Shown: piece by piece, positions 4,209-6,713 of the stretch | How the letters are laid out: every line of letters begins with the position of its first letter | Position numbering within the stretch: position 1 is the first letter of the stretch | Assembly (NCBI GenBank): GCA_905236935.1 | Contig: CAJOQL010000138.1 | Coordinates: 1-6,713 of the forward strand | Length of the DNA stretch: 6,713 nucleotides | Direction: 5' to 3' | DNA from: an uncultured Bacilli bacterium | GTDB taxonomy: Bacteria > Bacillota_I > Bacilli_A > RF39 > UBA660 | Position numbers and translations under genes: made by a program | Notes under the pieces: model-generated | Told to the model about the DNA's origin: nothing | The model's input: the letters and a program-made list of their open reading frames with translations, nothing else | The model's database searches: none

Positions 4209-4976
4209 ATGGCGACCACAAAGACGGAGTTGGCGAAGGAAGAGGCGGCCACTGCGGTTCAGGATCAGCCGGCTGAAGAGGAAAAGAAGAAGAGGCAGAC
4301 GCGGAAAACGAAGGCTGCCACATCGAAGACCAAGGAGACCGCGGCCAAAAGAAAAGGAAGAGCAAAGACGGTGAACACCGCCACTGAAACGAAGAAAAGG
4401 AAAAAAACGGTAAAAGAAGCGGAGCCTGAAGCCGTAGAAGCAGAGATCGTCGATGATGGAAAAGGCCCGAAAAAGGGCGGTGTCGGTAAGAATGGAAACC
4501 TTATCCCGCTGAATCAGCGTTCAAAGGAAGTTCAAAGGGAGATTCAGGAGAAGGGACGCAAAAAAAACAAGGAAAATTGGGAAGCAAGGAAGGATATAAG
4601 GAAGCTGCTTTGCGACTTCCTGGATCAGAAAGCAACGCCGTCCATCAGCGGAAATATGGAGAAGATCGGAGTCTCTTCGGATGCCATGTCGAATATGATG
4701 GCGATGTTTATGTCAGTGTTCAGCAAGGCGGTAGTCCGCGGCGACATCAATGCCCTCAGAACTGTCATGGAGTATGCCGGCCGTGCGCCTCTTCAGGAAA
4801 TGAGGGAGAATGAAGCCATAGCCAAAATGTCTCAGGCTGTGATGCTTGCTCAGCAGGCGACGGGCCAGGAAGAAAAAGCAGAAGAGGATGATATGGACGT
4901 TGTCTTCTACATTCCCGACAATGGCCGTGCGGTCATTACCGATGAGGAGAAGGCTGCTTTTGCAACGAAAGACTGA
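4209..4976 (+). CDS. Small-terminase-like phage protein with Lys/Ala-rich N-terminal tail
   Basis: This 255-residue protein has three parts. Residues 1-80 are a disordered Lys/Ala/Thr/Glu tail reminiscent of histone H1 tails. Residues 95-135 (NGNLIPLNQRSKEVQRE, then KGRKKNKENWEARKDIRKLL) resemble the start of proteins often encoded beside phage terminase genes in Clostridia. Residues 136-190 are helical and Met-rich. The C-terminus (227-255) is acidic and contains VVFYIPDNGRAV. A DNA-recognising small terminase subunit or other DNA-packaging protein is my best reading, from remembered sequence patterns rather than a search. The tail could bind DNA non-specifically. No large terminase is in the window. 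The nearest ribosome binding site, GGAAGG, is 13 nt from the ATG, which is long. Confidence 0.5.
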   Translation: MATTKTELAKEEAATAVQDQPAEEEKKKRQTRKTKAATSKTKETAAKRKGRAKTVNTATETKKRKKTVKEAEPEAVEAEIVDDGKGPKKGGVGKNGNLIPLNQRSKEVQREIQEKGRKKNKENWEARKDIRKLLCDFLDQKATPSISGNMEKIGVSSDAMSNMMAMFMSVFSKAVVRGDINALRTVMEYAGRAPLQEMRENEAIAKMSQAVMLAQQATGQEEKAEEDDMDVVFYIPDNGRAVITDEEKAAFATKD

Positions 4977-5002
4977 CAGAAAAGAAGAGAGAGGGGCAGA
5001 CA

Positions 5003-6178
5003 ATGGAAAAACTGCTGCAGGATGTATATGACTATTACGGGAGGCGCCGCGATAGACTGAAAGCCAATAGCCAAGAGGCGCGCTTTGACTCTGGCCTCGG
5101 CTGGCTTTTTGGAATTGCAACGGATCTCGGCATTGAAACGAAGGGAAAGCCAATCCCGAAAATCTTTGAGGAGGTCAATGCCAAGAGAGCCCAGAAGGGA
5201 CTCGCCCCTGTTGGTGCCAAGGGAAAAGCCAATGGAGCGAAAAGCGGCAAACAGACCGTGAAGAGCAGGAGTAAGCCCCAAGTCAATAATGAGCTCGTGG
5301 CTCAGGCCAAAGAGGATGCCAAAAAGAACTTCTCCAATACATGCACCACAAAGAGCGGAGTCAAGTTCCCAAAGCCCAAAGAGGGGGCCAAATTCGACAT
5401 GGCCGTCATGAAGGGCATGGAGGATCTGATCGCCAAACAGAACGGCGGCAGCAAAGCCTACGATAAACTCGTGGGAAGCTTGAAGAGCAGCGACTACGTC
5501 TACATGAAGGACCCAACCACAGGAGATACGATTGCGTCTATCCCCGGCCTCAGCCAGAGAGTGGACACGCAGATGCACGGTCGATCCGAGGAATGCCAGC
5601 GGATCTACGATGACAAGGTGAGGAAGGGCCAAAAGATCACACAGGACATGATCGAAACCGTAAACAGCGTCGGTAGCCGCCTGTCAGGTTTGGAGAACTG
5701 CTATAAGGGAGCAAACTCTACTTCCCGCAAGATAGATACCAAGAGAACCGCGGACCTCGCCAAGAATCCTCCTGTAAAGAAGACGGACGAGCAGTACGTC
5801 CGGGGCTTCGGTGATGTGGTACGCTTCACCGTTATGAGTGACCACGATAAGATTGCTGATTCCGTGGAGAAGATGGAAAAGGCGATGGCCCAGAAAGGCT
5901 ACCGGCAGACCGAAAGAGAGAACAAGTGGACCGATGGGGATGGAGCATACAAGGCAATCCACCTCCAATTTGAGTCCCCCGATGGAGAAAGGTTTGAGGT
6001 GCAGGTACATTCGAGCGTGGCTCTGGCCTTCAAAAATAAGGGGCACCACTACTATGAGACCTCCAGAGTACAGCCGAACGAGAAGCGCAAGCTGGCTGGC
6101 CTTGAAAAATGCAAGTCTATTTGGATGACATGCCCCACCCCGAAGGGAGTGGAACGGCTCAAATCGTTCAAGAAATGA
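5003..6178 (+). CDS. RelA/SpoT-like nucleotidyltransferase-domain protein (candidate toxSAS or alarmone synthetase)
   Basis: This 391-residue protein starts at ATG 5003 with GAGAGGGG 6 nt upstream. Residues 1-60 are a small unknown domain, 61-95 a Lys/Gly/Ala-rich linker, 96-200 unrecognised. Residues 220-355 match the synthetase fold: R226...K235...S241-R-K243 as the nucleotide-binding basic segment; D271 in DVVRF, matching the metal-binding Asp of the D-x-x-x-R motif; K308; Y316-x-x-x-H320 in YKAIH; E332 in FEVQVHSS, the catalytic Glu of the E-V-Q motif; and KGHHYYE at the end. All key residues appear intact. Enzymes with this fold transfer pyrophosphate from ATP to GTP or GDP, to adenine nucleotides, or, in some toxSAS toxins, to tRNA CCA ends. 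No hydrolase domain is fused, but an HD hydrolase is encoded two genes downstream. The product is inferred, not shown. Confidence 0.8.
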   Translation: MEKLLQDVYDYYGRRRDRLKANSQEARFDSGLGWLFGIATDLGIETKGKPIPKIFEEVNAKRAQKGLAPVGAKGKANGAKSGKQTVKSRSKPQVNNELVAQAKEDAKKNFSNTCTTKSGVKFPKPKEGAKFDMAVMKGMEDLIAKQNGGSKAYDKLVGSLKSSDYVYMKDPTTGDTIASIPGLSQRVDTQMHGRSEECQRIYDDKVRKGQKITQDMIETVNSVGSRLSGLENCYKGANSTSRKIDTKRTADLAKNPPVKKTDEQYVRGFGDVVRFTVMSDHDKIADSVEKMEKAMAQKGYRQTERENKWTDGDGAYKAIHLQFESPDGERFEVQVHSSVALAFKNKGHHYYETSRVQPNEKRKLAGLEKCKSIWMTCPTPKGVERLKSFKK

Positions 6179-6188
6179 GCTGCTGTTG

Positions 6189-6217
6189 TTGACAACGCAC
6201 AAATATTAGTGTATAAT
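6189..6217 (+). promoter_or_regulatory. Consensus sigma70-type promoter
   Basis: TTGACA (6189-6194) and TATAAT (6212-6217) are both perfect consensus hexamers with the ideal 17-nt spacer, 23 nt before the ATG of the 82-residue gene. A perfect inverted repeat GTTGT-TG-ACAAC (6185-6196) overlaps the -35 box and could be an operator. It separates expression of the two downstream genes from that of the upstream synthetase-like gene, and it is by far the clearest promoter in the window. Confidence 0.88.
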
Positions 6218-6240
6218 ACAAGCGAAGGAGGGAAGCAAGC

Positions 6241-6489
6241 ATGGACGAGGGGAAAGTGATCTATTATCAGGACCGTGATTCTGACTCTACACTCTTGAAG
6301 CTTGTCGCCAACGGAGGAGAGAGCGGACTCTACCTCTGGCAGATCGGAACACAGGCGTGGGAAAAGCTGGAGGGGGAGAAGAGTAAAGTCTTTTATGACC
6401 TGATCTATTCTCCGGCAAATCATCGCGTGCTCTCCAAAAAAATGGCCGAAGAGGAGATCAGAAAGCTCGGCAAAGCAAAGAAGCAGTAA
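6241..6489 (+). CDS. Small protein, 82 residues, unknown
   Basis: ATG 6241 follows AAGGAGGG (6225-6232) by 8 nt and is driven by the consensus promoter at 6189-6217. The protein starts with beta-prone segments (KVIYYQDRD, LLKLVANGG, GLYLWQIG) and ends in a charged helix rich in Lys and Glu (68-82). There is no signal peptide, membrane segment or Cys pair. I recognise no family. Its position between a RelA/SpoT-like synthetase and an HD hydrolase, on a shared transcript with the latter, makes a regulatory or antitoxin-like role possible but unproven. Confidence 0.75.
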   Translation: MDEGKVIYYQDRDSDSTLLKLVANGGESGLYLWQIGTQAWEKLEGEKSKVFYDLIYSPANHRVLSKKMAEEEIRKLGKAKKQ

Positions 6490-6508
6490 GCGAGGGGGAA
6501 ACAGAACC

Positions 6509-6713
6509 TTGACAGACATCGTAAAGGCAGCAGATGAGTATGCAGCGAGGAAGCACGAAGGGCAGGTGGACAAAGCCGGGGTCCCATACATTAACCATCC
6601 GCGGGCTGTAGCAGCAAAGCTTGACAGCGATGTCGAGAAGACCATAGCCTTGCTTCATGATACGGTAGAGGACACGGATGCCACGGTCGAGGAGATCAAG
6701 AGCATATTTGGCA
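6509..6713 (+). CDS. HD-domain (p)ppGpp hydrolase, SpoT/MESH1 type (3' end outside window)
   Basis: The first 68 residues are present. The start is TTG 6509, 10 nt after GAGGGGG (6492-6498); no in-frame ATG exists, and the first residues already match the family N-terminus (AADEYAARKHEGQ). Recognisable features are H16-x-GQ, VPYINHP with H30, LLHD with H50-D51, and TVED with E54-D55. These correspond to the metal-binding His, His-Asp pair and catalytic Glu-Asp of SpoT-type hydrolases, which remove the 3' pyrophosphate from (p)ppGpp using Mn2+. The last metal-binding Asp lies beyond the window. No synthetase domain can be seen yet, so single-domain MESH1 or small alarmone hydrolase versus long RSH cannot be decided, though in a phage the short form is likelier. 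It shares the 6189 promoter with the gene before it, 19 nt away. Confidence 0.85.
   Translation, partial: MTDIVKAADEYAARKHEGQVDKAGVPYINHPRAVAAKLDSDVEKTIALLHDTVEDTDATVEEIKSIFG

Noticed and set aside
6509..6514. TTGACA at the start of the HD-domain gene as a promoter
   Set aside because: It is the TTG start codon plus the next codon; no -10 box follows at the right spacing, and a good ribosome binding site precedes it.
1..6713. CRISPR array, insertion sequence or integrase
   Set aside because: No regularly spaced repeats, transposase or recombinase motifs were seen on either strand.

Overview
The window looks like part of a bacteriophage or prophage of a Gram-positive anaerobe of the Clostridia type. 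This is inferred from strong GGAGG-type ribosome binding sites, a block of virus-style tRNA genes most of which encode their own CCA, ParB-like and small-terminase-like proteins, and close gene packing on one strand. Every feature I can support is on the + strand. Host and relatives could not be checked by database search.

Positions 1 to about 2200 are almost entirely RNA. A large structured RNA ends near 205 (its 5' part lies outside the window). It is followed by tRNA-Tyr(GTA) and tRNA-Glu(CTC), then a second, apparently complete copy of the same RNA class (about 377-1320), then a third tRNA with a Glu anticodon (TTC) but a long variable arm. The 3' domains of the two large RNAs are about 1.1 kb apart, share short conserved blocks, and differ by compensatory base-pair changes, so they are diverged tandem copies of a real RNA. 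Size, ornateness, phage setting and tRNA neighbours fit the GOLLD/ROOL families of giant phage RNAs; I cannot assign the family by eye. Further on come a stem-closed RNA ending in seven T's (1416-1517), a tRNA-like element with an abnormal anticodon loop (1523-1603), a compact three-way-junction RNA (1604-1696), a 36-residue ORF, tRNA-Asn(GTT), and a hairpin-rich stretch with a perfect 14-bp inverted repeat.

Positions 2288 to 4976 hold protein genes. A small CxxC...CxxC protein has its 3' end formed by a tRNA-like gene with a 9-nt anticodon loop. Then come two tandem ParB-like paralogues with C-terminal CxxC motifs, a GNAT-like protein, and a protein with a Lys/Ala-rich tail resembling small terminase subunits.

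Positions 5003 to the end contain a protein with a C-terminal RelA/SpoT-like nucleotidyltransferase domain, a consensus promoter (TTGACA-N17-TATAAT), an 82-residue unknown protein, and the start of an HD-domain protein of the SpoT/MESH1 type. Together these suggest a phage alarmone synthetase/hydrolase pair, or a toxSAS toxin and its neutralising hydrolase. The most notable features are this module, the tandem giant RNAs interleaved with tRNAs, and three tRNA-like genes with non-standard architecture.
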